Shown here one piece after another: positions 5,355 through 6,364 of a DNA stretch of 6,364 nt. The position numbers were made by a program, and so were the translations under genes. The DNA is taken from positions 1 to 6,364 of the forward strand of contig CANGOY010000113.1 of NCBI GenBank assembly GCA_947455585.1, written 5' to 3'. The notes beneath the pieces are model-generated. The model was not told the DNA's origin. It was given only the letters and a program-made list of their open reading frames with translations, and made no database searches. Source of the DNA: Comamonadaceae bacterium. Its GTDB lineage: Bacteria > Pseudomonadota > Gammaproteobacteria > Burkholderiales > Burkholderiaceae_C. Every line of letters begins with the position of its first letter. The first letter of the stretch is position 1.

Positions 5355-6364
5355 ATGACTGACAAAACTTCAGCCAAAGCCAAACCAACCGCTGCTGCGA
5401 AAGCCACTCAGCAAGCCAAAGAAAATGAACGTCCGTTAGTGGAAGACATTCGACTCTTAGGCCGCATCTTGGGCGACGTGATTCGCGAACAAGAAGGCAA
5501 AGATGCCTATGAGTTGGTCGAACAAGTGCGCAAACTCTCTGTGGCCTTTCGTCGCGACTCCGATGCCAATGCCGACAAGTCCTTGAAGAAACTCTTGGCC
5601 TCGCTCAGCGCCGAGGCCACGGTCAGCGTGATTCGCGCCTTCACATATTTCAGCCACTTGGCCAACCTCGCAGAAGACCGCCACCACATTCGCCGTCGCG
5701 CCATACACGAGCGTGCGGGCGACACACAAGAAGGCAGCCTCACGGTGGCATTGAGCCGACTCAAGGCCGCAGGCATTGCACCAAAGAACATTGTGCAAAC
5801 ACTGGCTCACAGCCATGTGTCGCCCGTGCTCACTGCACACCCGACCGAAGTGCAACGCAAAAGCATCTTGGATGCCGAACGTGGCATTGCGCAGCTGTTG
5901 GGTTTGCGTGACGACATCAAATCTCGTTCTGCCCTGCACGCTTCTGCAAAAGCCCCAGATGCGTTAGCTCTGCGCGAACTCGCAGCCAATGAAATGCAAC
6001 TGCGCGCACGCGTGTTGCAGTTGTGGCAAACGCGTTTGCTGCGTTTCACCAAGCTCACGGTGTCGGATGAAATTGAAAACGCGCTGAGCTATTACGAGTC
6101 CACTTTCTTGAGCGAAATTCCTAAGCTCTACGCCGACCTCGAAGCCGAGTTGGGTCAAGCGCATGTGCACAGCTTCTTACGCATGGGCCAATGGATTGGT
6201 GGCGACCGCGATGGCAACCCCAACGTCAACGCCGACACCTTGCGCTTCGCTCTGCGCCGCCAATGCGATGTGGCCTTACGCCACTACTTGACAGAGATTC
6301 ACTACCTCGGCACCGAGTTGTCGATGTCGGCCATGTTGGTCGATGTCACGCCTGAAATGCATGC
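5355..6364 (+). CDS. ppc: Phosphoenolpyruvate carboxylase, 3'-truncated by window edge
   Basis: Ppc adds bicarbonate to phosphoenolpyruvate to give oxaloacetate and phosphate, refilling the TCA cycle in the cytoplasm; family members are Mg2+-dependent homotetramers. The reading frame is open from ATG 5355 to the window end (336 complete codons plus 2 bases) with no stop. E. coli Ppc is about 883 aa, so this is roughly the N-terminal third. Diagnostic motifs are PLVEDIRLLGRILGDVIREQEG near residues 27-48, VLTAHPTEVQRKS with catalytic His162 (E. coli His138), and QWIGGDRDGNPNV starting at residue 279, which carries conserved PEP-site residues. The first 25 or so residues are a Lys/Ala-rich extension ahead of the conserved part and probably disordered. 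The start is supported by a weak AGAG at 5345-5348, six bases before ATG. It lies 334 bases from glk with stem-loops between, so it is probably a separate transcription unit. Confidence 0.96.
   Translation, partial: MTDKTSAKAKPTAAAKATQQAKENERPLVEDIRLLGRILGDVIREQEGKDAYELVEQVRKLSVAFRRDSDANADKSLKKLLASLSAEATVSVIRAFTYFSHLANLAEDRHHIRRRAIHERAGDTQEGSLTVALSRLKAAGIAPKNIVQTLAHSHVSPVLTAHPTEVQRKSILDAERGIAQLLGLRDDIKSRSALHASAKAPDALALRELAANEMQLRARVLQLWQTRLLRFTKLTVSDEIENALSYYESTFLSEIPKLYADLEAELGQAHVHSFLRMGQWIGGDRDGNPNVNADTLRFALRRQCDVALRHYLTEIHYLGTELSMSAMLVDVTPEMH

Overview
The window is a stretch of moderately GC-rich bacterial chromosome with all genes on the plus strand. It holds a central-carbon cluster: edd (5' end cut off by the window edge), eda, pgi, glk, then a 334-base gene-free gap, then ppc (3' end cut off). 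Codon choice, protein sequences and gene content suggest a betaproteobacterium of the order Burkholderiales, probably family Comamonadaceae. That placement is an inference from overall resemblance, not from a marker gene.

Positions 2-4009 plus glk look like one transcription unit. The gap is 12 bases between edd and eda, 69 between eda and pgi, and 3 between pgi and glk. The four enzymes form a coherent route. Glk phosphorylates glucose, Pgi interconverts glucose-6-phosphate and fructose-6-phosphate, and Edd plus Eda carry out the two specific steps of the Entner-Doudoroff pathway from 6-phosphogluconate to pyruvate and glyceraldehyde-3-phosphate. Ppc, which carboxylates phosphoenolpyruvate to oxaloacetate, follows and probably has its own promoter. 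All visible catalytic motifs are intact.

The unusual part is the glk-ppc gap (5021-5354). It holds two long stem-loops, 5043-5120 and 5219-5298. Their 25-26 bp stems differ from each other, but both enclose the same 28-base apical segment, identical at 28 of 28 positions and placed in opposite orientation. The identity extends to a 40-base block in which the only two differences form one compensatory base pair (T-A in one copy, G-C in the other). All three stem mismatches become G-U wobbles when each hairpin is read on the strand that puts the shared loop in the same sense. This looks like two copies of a structured, possibly RNA-level, dispersed repeat with a conserved head and a variable stem. 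I do not recognise it as a named family. The second copy would lie in the 5' leader of ppc if the weak promoter proposed between the two hairpins is real.
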